NCBI GenBank assembly: GCA_013397845.1
Contig: VZTG01004270.1
Coordinates: 168,742-232,741 of the forward strand
From: Melanocharis versteri
Taxonomy: Eukaryota > Chordata > Aves > Passeriformes > Melanocharitidae
Length of the DNA stretch: 64,000 nucleotides
Direction of reading: 5' to 3'
The notes below the pieces were generated by a model. It did no database searches, was not told the origin of the DNA, and was given only the letters and a program-made list of their open reading frames with translations. Positions 39,236 through 51,172 of the stretch are shown here, piece after piece (the first letter of the stretch is position 1; each line of letters starts with the position of its first letter). The translations under genes and the position numbers were made by a program.

Positions 39236-40382
39236 TTGCAATGATGATCGAGAAAGGAACTGTTTTACAGTGTCCATGGCTGCAACTGTGCTGTAAATGA
39301 CAATATCAGTGCTGTGGTGTGAAATAGGGATGTATTTCCATTTCTCTTTGTAGCTGTGGTGCTTTCTGTGGAACACACTACAAGATCCTTTCATCCCATA
39401 TCATCCTACCTTTTGCGTGGCAAGAGGAATTGTGTCTGTAAGTCTCTCTAGCTGCCAAATCTCCTTCTAATAGGACAGGACTAGTCAGTCTTCACATTAC
39501 AGATAGGGAAATAAGGTGTGCATGTTAGGTTTTTCCAGGAACTATGTCAGTTTACACACCTGCAGCTTTCTCTGTGGGAAAATCCCTCATTGTATTAATC
39601 TGCCACAGAAAAGCATTGGACAGGTTTTTCTTGAGGCCTTGACAGTAACTCTCCAGAGGCTACAGATGTCTACCCTGCAGTCACAGAAATGATTACAGTA
39701 CAATGTAGATGTACCTGATATAATTTAAGGCTGTCTAGCTCAGGTACCAATCATGGTTTAGTTTCTGTAGTATAAAGCTGAGTACGGATGGATTTTTCTT
39801 GATGGGATTTCCGTGGAAGTTAAATGGCTTAATTCAAGCTACGCAATGGGCACCTTCCTGTATATGAGCCTTATTGTCACACATTAAAGGAATCATGTTG
39901 GGGGCGGGGTAGAAGAAGTCCTTGTAATGTGAGCTGCTGAAAGGCCTAAATTAAGTATCTGAGCTTCAGTGAGACCAGAGTGGTCTTTTAAATCACTGTT
40001 GCACCATAAATGGACAGATCTACAGTGTCTTATCTTAATAAATGTAGTGCTTTTCAACAGCAGCTCTTTACTGTATTTAATTTGTCTTACATTACTTTCC
40101 TCCTTAACTGGAAATGTTTTTTAGTGTAATGTAGTAGCAATTCCCCCTTGTCCAGAAATAGAGCACTGCCCATGGGCTGTTAGTTAAGGATATGCCATTA
40201 TGGTGTTCTCGTGTATTTGGGGTATTAGTAGAGTTCTTTTCATCATTTCAAGTGTTCAGTGACATGCTGCTGGATTTAAAAGATATTTCAGACCTTGGAT
40301 GATGTAAATATTTGTAGAACTGTATAAGAGAAAAGTAAATCTTTTGGTTTGGACTAATAATCACAGAAGTTCCGTAAAATAG
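39236..40382. other. Non-coding DNA, nothing recognised
   Basis: Unique sequence without a supported feature. Confidence 0.6.
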
Positions 40383-40518
40383 TCACAGAATATTCTGAGT
40401 TAAAAGGGACCCACAAGTATCACTGAGTCCAGCTCTTAAGTGAATGGCCCATATGGGGATCAAACCCACAGCCTTGGCATTATTAGCACCATGCTCTGAT
40501 CGACTGAGCCAATAATGC
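40383..40518 (-). repeat. tRNA-Ile-derived SINE with CR1-like tail
   Basis: On the minus strand, 40518-40445 is a tRNA-Ile relic. It has a B-box-like GGTTTGATCCC, a D-arm/A-box-like TTGGCTCAGTCGATCAGAG, and an anticodon loop reading CTAATAA with an AAT anticodon. It then continues into a CR1 3' end (plus-strand 40383-40440), which shows TCACAGAATATTCTGAG, GGGACCCACAAG and TGAGTCCAGCTC. A tRNA-Ile head on a CR1 tail is the architecture of the songbird SINE known as TguSINE1, mobilised by CR1 machinery. The acceptor stem no longer pairs fully, so it is not a working tRNA gene. Confidence 0.85.
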
Positions 40519-42452
40519 CTGTGAGTATTTAGAAAACAGTTGTTCACTTTGGTGTCTTACATGTTGTTTTCCCTGAGTCACTTGCAACTTCCGTGCTGCT
40601 GTTGGAATTCCAGATTTCGTTATAAATATTTCTCAGGATTGTAGTGTAGACACCAGTGAAACCTGAGAAACTTGATCTCACAGATCTTTGTTCATGCCAG
40701 TTTTAAGAGTGAATTTCTTTACTTTCTTCTCTGTCTTTTCTTTTTCCCTGGACTGCCAAGTGAAAGAAAACCAATCACGATTCTTCCTTTTTTTCAAGGA
40801 TTACGAAGTGAGTGCTTTAACTCACATGTAAATTTTACCTCTTGCTCTTTTATAATATTTTAGAGTCTGTGCTTGTCCCTTTTAATGGGAGCATTTACAC
40901 ACACATGGGTACAAGCATATATACACATGTTTATTCAGAAATTCCCTCTTCTCTGCTTGCAGCCTCTGTATGGAGAAGTTCTATCCTGTTAGTATGTTAT
41001 TCACAACTGTAAGGAATGAAGCAGGAAAAATAACAGCATTTGTCTAAGACTCCTTTAAATAGAACAGTAATTTTGCTAGTAAATACGATACAGCACTGGG
41101 CACACGATCCACAGTTTTCCTGTAAGCACTGTCTTCTCATCTGTTACTGTTTGCTCTACTGTCATCTTCATTGTTCATCATTCAGGCTTTCTGTATGCTG
41201 AGCACAGAGCAGCTAAATCAGGAACTTCGGGCTAAAGTGACGGGATGAATTCTAACCTCTCGGTATGAGCCAGCCCCTAGCGATTGGTGAACCGACTCTT
41301 TGATTCTTCTATATCATGGCTTTCTTTTCTCTTGACTAGGCTATTGTCACATTGCTGTTGACCTCTAAACCCACTCTCCCCACCCCCAGCCTGAACTCTG
41401 GATTAGGCTTCCCAGGGAATAAACTATGGGCAAAGTTCTACTAGCTAGAAAGAGGGGAAATGGCTCATGCTGCCATAGTAACGTGACCTCATACCGTATT
41501 CCTGGAACAAAGATGGTTTTCTTGTCATTTTTTCTGCCCCCATGAGTGTTTAAGCCCCCCTGCTGTTTCTCCACTTGGGAGGGGAGTGAAGGCTGTACAC
41601 CACAGTGAAAAGAAGAGGTTCCTCTTCTTTACTTAAAGTAGGGCAGTCATCTAGGAAACTGGGGAATCAGGTGACCAGTGAGAAAAAACAAACAAACAAA
41701 CCAAAATAAAAAAAGACAGAAACACAGGTAAAGACCTTTTGGTTAATAATATGAGTTTGGAGTCTGAATTTCATGTAATCACCCCAAATCCTAGGTACTG
41801 CTATTTTAAACTCAAGTTTAATTTTTGAAGTGATGCATTTAAAAAAGAAAATCCTAACTCCACATTAAAAGTGTTGTGCTCTGAGCTGTTTGCTATTGCC
41901 AAGGACTGAGATGTTGAAGCTATCTTAGCCATCTAAGCATCTGTGAAATGTCAAATCAGTAATTGGCAGTTGCCAACAAAAGAGAATATGAATGCTTGAA
42001 ACTGTTGGGAAAGGAATAGCAAAGTGGAAAAGGGTTGCTAAAGCAGAGTATAAGTCTATGGCCTCCAGCACAGTAAATACTGCACAGTTTTAAACACCCT
42101 GTCTAAAAAGCACATGGTAGAACACATGGGAATGAACCAGAGTACGACACCGATGCTAGAGAGGGGCCTTACACTGCTTTTGTGAGAGAAATGGCAGAGC
42201 GAGCCCAGAAGAGGCAACGGCAGAAACAAGACAGCAGCTGAAACAGCCTGGCTGCGTGCTGCTCCTGTCCGTGAGCAATCTGCAGGGCATTGCACGGGGG
42301 TAATTTACCGTGTACAAAATCAAGAGAACTGTAGGACTTCTTCACACACGTCATTGGGCTCAAGAAGCCCCCTGGCTACTAAATATTAGAAGGTCTGGAC
42401 AAATCTGGGCAAAGAATCACCAGACAGTAAGCCTGTTCTGGCATTGCTCCTC
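40519..42452. other. Non-coding DNA, simple repeats only
   Basis: Unique sequence with a short (CAAA)n/A-rich patch at about 41683-41715. No supported gene. Confidence 0.6.
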
Positions 42453-42519
42453 AGGAATAAACTGTTGTCCACTGCCAGGGACAGTTCCTTATAGGAATAA
42501 ACTGTTGTCCACTGCCAGG
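42453..42519. repeat. Perfect 27-bp direct repeat, 40-bp period
   Basis: The 27-mer starting AGGAATAAACTGTTG and ending CACTGCCAGG is identical at 42453-42479 and 42493-42519. The 13-bp spacer partly resembles the base run before the first copy, consistent with a 40-bp tandem duplication. The absence of mismatches implies it is recent or polymorphic. Confidence 0.95.
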
Positions 42520-43559
42520 CTATCAGGCTAGCTGGGCTTCATCTAAAAGACCTTCTCTACAGAGCTCCCAGTGCTGCAGATTTATAACTTTAACAAGTGC
42601 AGTTTAGTAAGCATGATACAGGTTCACCAAAGCTCTGATGCTTTTCATAATTTTTGCAATGTAATGTCAAGTCATCACTGTCTCTGGAAAGCGGTTCCCT
42701 TGATTTAGATGCAGGTAGAAACCAGTAATGCCTGCTTCAGCAAATGGCAACATCTCAAACTGATTGTTATTCACTTAGTTTGCAGATGTCTTTACATGAG
42801 GGGAAGGGTCAAGGGAGGAGGGCTGAGCTACGCATTTCGTATCGATGATTATTAAATACTACTTTGTCACCAAATCGAGGCTTTTTCAGTAATGCAAGAA
42901 GCATTTACAAGTGGTCTTCAGCAGCTTTCCTCTTAAATCACTGGAGATAAGTCTTAAAAAAAAGAAAACAATCAATCAAAAAAAAATACCGAAGTAAAAA
43001 AGATGCTGGGCAGGGAATGACAATTTTGCATGGGTGCATAAAATCGTAGGCAGGTTTTGGTTTAAGTATCTGTTAGCTTTGGTGGAAGAGTTTTCTATTT
43101 TTACCTTTTTTTTGTAAAAGAGGAGTTGGATTCTTCTTCTGCCTTTGAGCATGGCTCTTGTCCATCCCTTGGGCTCCTCCCTGACCTCAACTCCTTTTGC
43201 CATCTGTTGTGTGTTCCCAGCAGCCCTACATCCACACCAGGCTGCCCTTTAGGACAGCACTGTGCAGTATGCCCTTAGTGGAAAAGAGTAAGGAGATAGG
43301 AGTACCTTGCACCAAGACTTTTTTGGGGGAGCAGAGGAAGGTAGCTCGCTCAGGGACTCTCCCAACGTCCAAGCCCGGTTTTTGTCTCTGTCTCACTTCT
43401 GCTCTATCCCATTGTCACTTCCCATTCTTCTTTGAAGTGTGTGATAAGAAGGAGTGCTGCATCCTTCTCCATCCTGCAGCAATGGGAAGTCTCCTCTGGG
43501 GTTCTCAGAAGAGGAGCTTCAAATTATCCTCTCATTAGTGATGATCCATCCCTTCTGCA
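42520..43559. other. Non-coding DNA, nothing recognised
   Basis: Unique sequence. The 113-codon frame at 43197-43538 lacks a recognised domain and overlaps frames on the other strand. Confidence 0.6.
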
Positions 43560-43960
43560 CACTGTGCTATTCCATTGTACGGCTCGAGCGCTGAACATTA
43601 GGAGATAACTGCCTTCACAACATATGTCATTACTCATTAAGGGACCCCTCTTAGATTATGGCTGAGGTTTAATGCCTTGTTAAAGATGTTTAACACTTAC
43701 AGTTTTGTTTTTAATTTGGGAAGCAGCATGATCAAAGTGTGCCCTGAGAATTTCTCTCAGATTTTGTGAAATTTGCAGGTTAGCCTGCTCAGAGGAGGTG
43801 ATCCTTAAATTGAATTGCAGCCCTCCAAGGCGTGTTTGAATGTCAAGCACTGCCATGATCTGACGTGTTAATGGCTTTGAGAAAACAATGTGTTTCAGAG
43901 GTAATTGCTGAAGCAGTGAGTTCTCAGCAATATTTTACTTAAAAGAAATGTGCTGTTTCT
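43560..43960. promoter_or_regulatory. Candidate conserved non-coding element
   Basis: This is a repeat-free stretch with even base composition, unlike the AT-rich flanks. It carries TAATGG, TTTAATG and ATTACTCATTAAGG homeodomain-type words, an ATGATCAAAG Tcf/Lef-like site (about 43727-43736) and GAAAACAATG SOX-like text (about 43882). Conservation is assumed from texture only. Confidence 0.3.
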
Positions 43961-44589
43961 CCACTGTGGAGACTGGAACAATGACACTGAACAACTGAGT
44001 GATACAAATCTCTGCTTGCCTTTTAATGGTCATTACATTCTTCTGATAGACTGGAGCAGGACCTCTATCTCATCCATTGTTACAAGCCGAAGATAACATT
44101 AGAATTGGATATTACCTTATTATTGTAACTGGACTACGTAATTTATTTTATTAAAAGAAGGAATATTTTAAAAGTCATAGATAAACCTGAAATGAGCTTC
44201 CTAAATTAAAAACCATTTGGCTCTTCCACCGAGGGTCATCTTCAGTCTTACCAGATAAACTCAACCAGGGCAATTATTCAAAGAAATCCTGTTGCTACAT
44301 GTTCAATGCTTGTCTTTTAATTAACATGCAAAAGAGAGACGGGCAGCAGCTGCCTTGTTTTTCAGGCAGCCCAGTATGATTGTGAGGATAGAAAAGAGGC
44401 TGGGTATAAGAGAATTGTCTAGTGAAGATGAACATATGATGGTAAAAAGATAAATCCTCTAAACTTGATGATTTTAATCACTATAAATTTTAAAAGTTCT
44501 GAATCAGTCTTTGGAAAGTACTTTTGTTTTGAAGAACAAAGTCATTGTAGATTATGGAGCTGAAAGTCAGGTTCATGTACCTGAAGGTA
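43961..44589. other. Non-coding DNA, nothing recognised
   Basis: AT-rich unique sequence with several TAATTA-type words. No gene or repeat was recognised. Confidence 0.55.
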
Positions 44590-44917
44590 CTTGAAGTTCC
44601 TGAAGGAAGCCTCCAAGTAAGACAGAGAGAGATTATTTACAAGAGCGTGTGGTAAGAGGACAAGGAGGAATGGCTTCAGCTGACAGATAGTTTTAGACGT
44701 TAGGAAGAAATTGTTCCCTGTGAAGGTGGGGAGGCCCTGGCAGAGGCTGACCAGAGCAGCTGTGGCTGCCCCTGGATCCCTGGCAGTGTCCCAGGCCAGG
44801 CTGGACGGGGCTGGGAGCAGCCTGGGACAGTGGGAGGTGTCCCTGCCATGGCAGGGGTGGCACTGGATGAGATTTAAGGTCCCTTCCAACCCAAACTGTT
44901 CTGTGACTCTATGATTC
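44590..44917 (+). repeat. CR1 LINE 3' fragment, about 330 bp
   Basis: In order it carries GAGATTATTTACAAGAGCG, AGGACAAGGAGGAATGGCTT, TTAGGAAGAAATTGTTC, CCCAGGCCAGGCTGGACGGG, CAGCCTGGGACAGTGGG, GGTCCCTTCCAACCCAAACT and a tail of TCTGTGACTCTATGATTC. This is a good match to the avian CR1 3' region, 5'-truncated. The 125- and 67-codon open frames here are read through the repeat. Confidence 0.92.
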
Positions 44918-46712
44918 ATGTGAGTACATCTTTGCAGGGACCTCTTTAAGCTGCAGGATGTAGTCCTTGATTCTGCAGGTTTTATTCAAACTGAGTAGAA
45001 GCGTGATGTTTGACCAAAGTTGTCCTGCTCTTTCCTACAGCTTTGTGGGGCAGATACATTGCTTTTTTGTGTGTGTATTTAGGTTCATTCTAAACTGACA
45101 TCAATCTGCAATCTAGATGCAAAGTGAGGGTGGTAGAGCTAATGGTTCATTTATCAAGACTTCATTTTGATAATATGTGTATATATGTAAGCATGTGTGT
45201 ATATTAAAAAATTGGAGAATTTTGCTGCCTCTACCTTGATTTAATGACAATAAGTGTATCATTTTAGTTAGATGATTTCATAGCAGAGGGACAGCTGCCA
45301 GACCATGTTGCTAAGTGTCGGGATTATAGTATTTGTGAATGTGATTGGAACTGTGCTGCACAGAGCCTGACATCCGAAAAAAGGAAACAGAAACAAACTC
45401 CCATAGTGTCCTTGAGGAATAATTTCAAGGTCAGCCAATAAAAAGTGGGATGGATTGTTCTAAAAATAGAGAAAAAAAGTAAAGGTCATTGCTGGTCTTT
45501 TAATGATATATGCAGTAAGATTTCAGTCTAATTTCAGTGTTGCTCTTAGAAATCCTTCTGTCTCTTACGGAAAGAATTCTTAGAGAAGTAATCAGTGAAA
45601 TCATGTGTGGCATCAGGAAAGAGGCTCGCTGGGCTGAGCATAAACCTTCTTAGATTTTGCAGCCTAGGGGAAATAAAAATGGAAATTTGGGAGTCAGTTG
45701 GGTAAGTGTGGGATAATTCCAGCATGGGACAGGGGCAGATCAAAGGAGGGATGGATTTGTTCCCTCAAAGTGCTCTGAACCCTAGGCTGGGGCTCTGATA
45801 CCGTCACACACATGACCTCTATAAACCAAGCAAAACATAGTTTATTCCATTCTGAGCAGTTTATCCTCCTTCAGTGTGGATCTATGTTCTTGTTTCTTCT
45901 TCCTTTCTCTGTAAATCCTTGAATATGAATATTACCTCTTCTCCCCTCCAGTACATCTTTGCATTAGAGCAATGTAGATACTCAGAATTATGATTTTATG
46001 AGTAAAAAAACAGTAAGAAGAACAGAAGTAGAAGTCAGAGCTTCCCCTGAATAATTTTCCTGTGCTGTTAACCTTTAGTAAAGTAGTAGTTTTTAATAGG
46101 CACAGATAGGTATAGTTTTTGTATCTGTTTTGTAGCCACCACTACTAGTATAGAGCATTGCAAGGGTAGTTACAGAGGTAACTTTTTTGGATCAAAATTG
46201 GCTTTAATGTTATACACTAGATAACAAAATCATAAGATTTCTTGGGAATACGCGTATTTTAAAAAATACAGCAACTTTAGATTGCTTGTTTGCATTCTGT
46301 TGTTTTGAACTGCCCATATTTGCACCCGTTGTTTGCTGTTGTTTTCAAGTGTGCACGCTAGAAACATTTTCTTTTAAGGAATATCACTCTGTTTAATAAT
46401 CTGGTCCTAGTATTTATGGTTAAACACGGCACAAAATAGCACAAAATTTGGTAAAACTGCTGCTGAAATTTACTTGTATATGAAGTCACCCTTGAAATCC
46501 CATTCTGGTGCAATCTGACATCCTGCTTTGTTTGTAATTTGCATTAGCATCCACCAATTTCAAATTTGATTTCAAAGGCTGGTCTTTTCATCTCCTGACT
46601 GAAACGGAAGTTGTATGAGTTATTTCCTCTCCTCAGCTTTGTGTCAGACATTCCGTACTCTCAGCAACTTTGCACACAATATTTTAAAAGCATCTACTTT
46701 CTGTTGCTCTGT
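44918..46712. other. Non-coding DNA, nothing recognised
   Basis: Unique sequence with a short TG/TA-rich microsatellite-like patch at about 45172-45210. No supported gene. Confidence 0.6.
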
Positions 46713-47151
46713 TGATGCCTTGGAATGGCTACCTGAAACAGAGGCTAGGCAAGATTAAGGGAATAAAAGTAGGTATTTATTAAAGGTCTTCAATAGGTGC
46801 ACCTTGGGCAGTCAGAAGCCTCTGAGAGGGGCTACACCCAAGATGGATGGTGGTCACGAGTTTTTCAGACAATTACAAGTTTGATCCATTTACATATCAG
46901 GGGTTAATCCTCCAATTACAGCTTCAAGTAATGAAGTCATTTACTACAAGTTTGTCCTCTCCAATTCACTGTTGTTTCCATCTCTTGGGGCCTGAGACAG
47001 TGAGGTGTTCTGGAGTTTCAGGCCCAGAGAGAAATTATTCTATCCGACCGAGATGTGAAGACAGTAGCTAACACTCCATATGGAGTTTTTGAGTTACACA
47101 CTAAAGCAGTACAGGATTTGAAAAATATAAAAGCTAAATCCTAAGGCATCA
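46713..47151 (-). mobile_element. Solo LTR (family A, copy 3)
   Basis: This 439-bp copy starts TGATGCCTT and ends AAGGCATCA, a perfect 9-bp terminal inverted repeat. CTGT flanks both ends (46709-46712 and 47152-47155), so the 4-bp target duplication seen for copy 1 is reproduced. It is more diverged from copies 1 and 2 than they are from each other by eye. Orientation is as for the other two. No internal retroviral sequence is attached. Confidence 0.87.
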
Positions 47152-47155
47152 CTGT

Positions 47156-48059
47156 GTGGCTCACACACCTGCAAAGTGCTGCTGCTCAAGCAGCAGGGGT
47201 ACTGCTGCATTTCTATCCTGACCTGCAATCTGACAAGCATAGAATGACTGAGGGCAGCAAACCACATTCTTGCCTTCTCTTGGAGTAATTTGCTTAATTA
47301 TCTCTTTTCTTTGATCTGCATAAGTATAAGGAAAAAAAAATAGTGAAGAGATCTCAGAGTAAAAATATGGAAGCCTATGAGCTAAAACACATGTAGTGCA
47401 AAGGACCAGAAGACCTTCTGATTGGTTTTAAGGCTTGAGTCAGATGTGACTAATAGTGCACTTGGCCAAAATCTTCAATCTGTCTGGAAAGACTCTTGTT
47501 GCAAAAAGAAGGTATTCCTGACAGACACGGACTCTTAACAGCAGCTGTGATGGGATATGAAATGAGGACTGATTCATGAAGGTGTTTGCTTTTTAGAAAT
47601 AGGGCAATGTGATTTTAAATGCATCAAACTCAGTTTAGAACTAAGTTGAGTTTTTGGATTTTTTGGGCTTTTTTGTTTGTTTGCTTGGGGTTTTTTTACT
47701 ATTTTTTTCACCATTTTACCTGTGAGAAAGTGATGGATCACCTGTTCTTGAATCTGTGATTGAATTTTATGGAGGGTGTTGTGTATGTGCTGATACTTTC
47801 TTGGGGTAGATAAGCTTTATAAAATTTCTTTCATTCTCTGAGTACTCTGAGCTCACGTTAAAAATCTGTCCTTATTACTCTGGCTTTAGGAAATTGAAAG
47901 TCTAATGCTTTTCATGAAAATCTCGAGCATCTGAAGATTTTTGTCTTTTTTTCTTTTCATGTTTGGGATGAACACTTGAAAAATGGTTAAACAGCAGCCA
48001 GAACAATTTGTTGCAAAATCTTCAAAGCAAGTCATATTTTTTAATTATATCAAATTAAG
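47156..48059. other. Non-coding DNA, T/G-rich simple patch
   Basis: Unique sequence with a T- and G-rich low-complexity patch at 47648-47709. No gene was recognised. Confidence 0.6.
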
Positions 48060-48500
48060 GTTATTAAAAGTTAAGTTCTGAACTGAGAGCATTTTCCAGT
48101 GAAAGGTGCTGCAACATCATTATTTCTCCCCAAAATGCATTTACTGTACATTTCTCAAAGCCATCAGGCTTGATTGAAAGCTAATGAAAAAGCTGTCCTG
48201 CGTCAGTTTATTCCTTGTATCCATTAAGAATAATTACGGCTGAACAATTTTTGATGCCTGTAACCTTCGCAAGTGTTGCTAATGGCATTATAAATTGCTC
48301 CTTGTCCAATGACTACAGTCTGATGCTTAATTCAAAAGCGCTCTGTCAACAGGGCTGATTTGTGTGGTTAATGAGTGCGTTTAAAACAACAGCCTCGGCT
48401 CATGCATCCTAATGTTGATAAAAGGATGTGGTTCAATAAAGAGGCTTGGCCGTAATAATTAGTGGCAACAAACGCTCTGGATTAGACCAATCGCAGCATT
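48060..48500. promoter_or_regulatory. Candidate conserved enhancer with two RUNX motifs
   Basis: The stretch lacks repeats and is dense in factor-like words. There are exact RUNX sites TGTGGTT at 48363-48369 and 48427-48433, both on the plus strand and 64 bp apart. CCAAT words lie at about 48306 and 48488, and there are many TAAT cores (GGTTAATG, CCTAATG, GTAATAATTAG). CpG words (AAAGCGCTC, AACGACTCGG) are unusually frequent for this window, which is typical of constrained elements. Function and conservation are inferred. Confidence 0.35.
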
Positions 48501-50010
48501 AACGACTCGGCTTTCAGCCTGTTTCAGAAAAAAAAAGTTTGCAGTTCCAACATTTCTGGCCTTAGGTTTAACTTTTAGGGAGTGGTCTTCTGTAAGCCAG
48601 TGGTGTGGTTAACAAAACATAAATCTTTAATACACACCGTGCTGGGAGGGTCACTGAACAGTCTAAGGCATCTACTCTATTTTCCTTCAGAGTTTAATGT
48701 GGAAAAGGAAAATTGCAATTTAGTAAGAGATGAGATAAAAAGACCTGTTATCACCTCTTCTAGGACAGAAATAATCACTTAGGGTTTTCTTGGACAAGCA
48801 AGTGGACGCATCCAGAAAAGTGTTAGCAACTGAAACTCTGCTATTCAGAGACTTTGCTGCCAATCAGTGTGAGCAAAATAAGACAAATCAGTGACCTGCA
48901 ATGAGTGGCACCTGAAACTGTGCCCCCGAAAAGCTGCTGTCTGGAAGGGGTTTACTTATTGAGGAAAAAATCTAAATTGAAAACTGATATGAAAAATCAG
49001 TCCAGGTGAATAATCAACCGAGAGTACCATTGGGCATGGTCGAATGTTAGCAAACATGAAAATAATCATTCCTTTCTAAACACTGTTAGTTCAGATTGTT
49101 TCCTTCTCATCAATGTTGTGCAGCAAACTTTGTAACAGCTTTTAGATCCACTCTCAGCTGTGGCAGTTTTCTCTAGAAGTTACAAATTTCTAATAAACTC
49201 TGAAGTGCTGTGAGTATTTTGGAATAGAAATTTTGTGATGAAAAAATATAGACACCCAGTCAGGTAAGAGTACTCTCACATCCCAACTGCTCCTTTCCCT
49301 CTGGAACACACAGCTCACTGCAAAGGGACTCTTAAGCTTCTCTCAGAAGTCATGTGCTTCCGAAGAAGAATTAATTGCTTCCTTTAAATCCAAGTTAAGA
49401 GCAACCTTCATACTTTAATTTGGTTTGAGTGGGTATTTACTGTGATTTTCATGATACTTTTAACTGGGAACTGTTACCAGGTGCTTCGCTTGTTGCTGTT
49501 TTAATTTGACATTGTCCATGGTCAGGCAAGCTCCCAAAGGCCATTTGAAGGTCTCCCCTTGAGACCCGTGAGGAGTGTCAGGTAGGAGAAAAGTGGTTGA
49601 ATTTGAACAAAGAACGATTTTTTTCATTATTCACGTCAGGCAGGTGGGCTCCTTTTAATATTGTAAGAAAAAGAGCCGCATTCTTCTAAAAATGTGACTG
49701 AAGGTGCTCCAGGGAATGGCTGGAATATCCTGCTACAGAAAAAGGTCAAGAAAATCTGGACGTGGTGCTGTAAAACACAAAGTGCTTCGCCAAGGAGTCC
49801 TGGCAGCTGGCCAAGGGGAGCAGGCAGGGGAAAGTAGGTGATTTTTGGCAGTCTCTGCCAAAACTCTCCAGCTGATCTTCTGCTGAGCTGGCACACAGAG
49901 CTGTGCAATCAGTGATGTTTCAGAGCACCTTTCTTGGCACCTTTCTTTCCCCGTAGCAAAAAAAAAAGTCAACTAACTAAAGGAAAGTTTTAAAATAATA
50001 TTTTTATGCC
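48501..50010. other. Non-coding DNA, nothing recognised
   Basis: Unique sequence. Overlapping short frames at 49636-49972 on the minus strand have no domain. Confidence 0.6.
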
Positions 50011-50460
50011 TGTAAAGTCAGTTTGACGTGGTTAACTGGGCACCACAGATAGTAACCGAGTCATTTAGTCCTCTCTTCTCAAAGTTAGCACTTTGGAGTG
50101 GCGTGCTGTGGCTAATACCATACAAATTGCTGGAATGGGCAGTTAAACGTCGAGGTCAGAGGTTAAATGAACATGGTTGTTTATGAGGACACAGCCCGAA
50201 TCCATTTGCATTTTAATATTCTTTCTGTGAGACAAAAAACCATTTTGAGGACAGCTTGTTTGGAAATCCCATTAACAGGTTATTTATGGGACTCATGACT
50301 GTGTGACCCTTAGCCTTGTTTTGTTAAACATGAACTAGACATGAATCAGATGGGCGGCTGGGCTGCTGCTATTGTTTTCCATAGCATTAAATGTCATTGG
50401 ATTCAATTATTCTGAATCTGACACTTTCTGAGTTATTACCCTCATAATGCCTAATTTTCC
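50011..50460. promoter_or_regulatory. Candidate enhancer with DR1, octamer and SOX motifs
   Basis: An AGGTCA-G-AGGTTA direct repeat with one-base spacing (50153-50165) fits a DR1 nuclear-receptor site with one mismatch. Forty bases on is an exact reverse octamer, ATTTGCAT (50204-50211). A SOX-like ATTGTTTTCC lies at 50371-50380. The stretch has no repeat signature or open frame. The motifs are seen; occupancy and conservation are inferred. Confidence 0.35.
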
Positions 50461-51172
50461 TTTTTTCTTTGTCAACCTTATTATTTCCATCTGCTTTAAA
50501 AAGCAGAGACACTCTAAAAAGGCCATTTCCTCTCTTATCACTGATCTAGGTGAGAATGGAGAGCTTATCTACACAGCTCTTAAATAAATAATTCGGAAGA
50601 CACAGTTTAAAGAAATTAGAATATTCCAGCTACTATCACAGTGCATTTTAAGGAATACAGAAATCTAAAAATTTGTCAGGGTAGCTATGAAAAGCTCAGG
50701 TAGTAAATGTTTGGAAAGGGATGGCTTTTAACCCTTTCTGGCAGGAGTATAAAGTGATGAGTGATAAATCAGACTACAATGATGATGTTGCTATCAATCA
50801 AAATGTGAAAAATTTTCCATAATTCCAGATAACAAGTTTTATAAAACAAGTTTAGGTTTTATGTGTTTCAACACAAACCTTTAATTGAAAGGAGACAGTG
50901 GATAAGTGACAGACTGTAGCAAAAAATTCATGAAAAACCATTGATATTTCTCATATGAGAGCCGTGCAGTTGAGAGCAGCCTTAGCATTGCTAAAGGACG
51001 TGGTAAGTCCTAGGAATCTGTATGTCCTATCTTACATATTCTTCTCTGGTATTTGATCTCTTACTGAGCCAACATTTATGCGTGCTGGTTTTGGCTGAGG
51101 TAAAGTTAATTTTCTTTTCAGTAGCTAGTATGTGACTATATTTTGGATTTGTGCTGCAAATAGTGTTGATAA
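50461..51172. other. Non-coding DNA, nothing recognised
   Basis: AT-rich unique sequence with no supported feature. Confidence 0.6.

Noticed and set aside
40445..40518. Functional tRNA-Ile gene on the minus strand
   Set aside because: The acceptor stem is mispaired and the sequence continues straight into a CR1-like tail, so it is a SINE head.
42453..42519. CRISPR-like repeat-spacer unit
   Set aside because: Only two copies with a 13-bp spacer in vertebrate DNA; a simple tandem duplication explains it.
44542..44919. 125-codon minus-strand frame
   Set aside because: It is antisense to a CR1 fragment.
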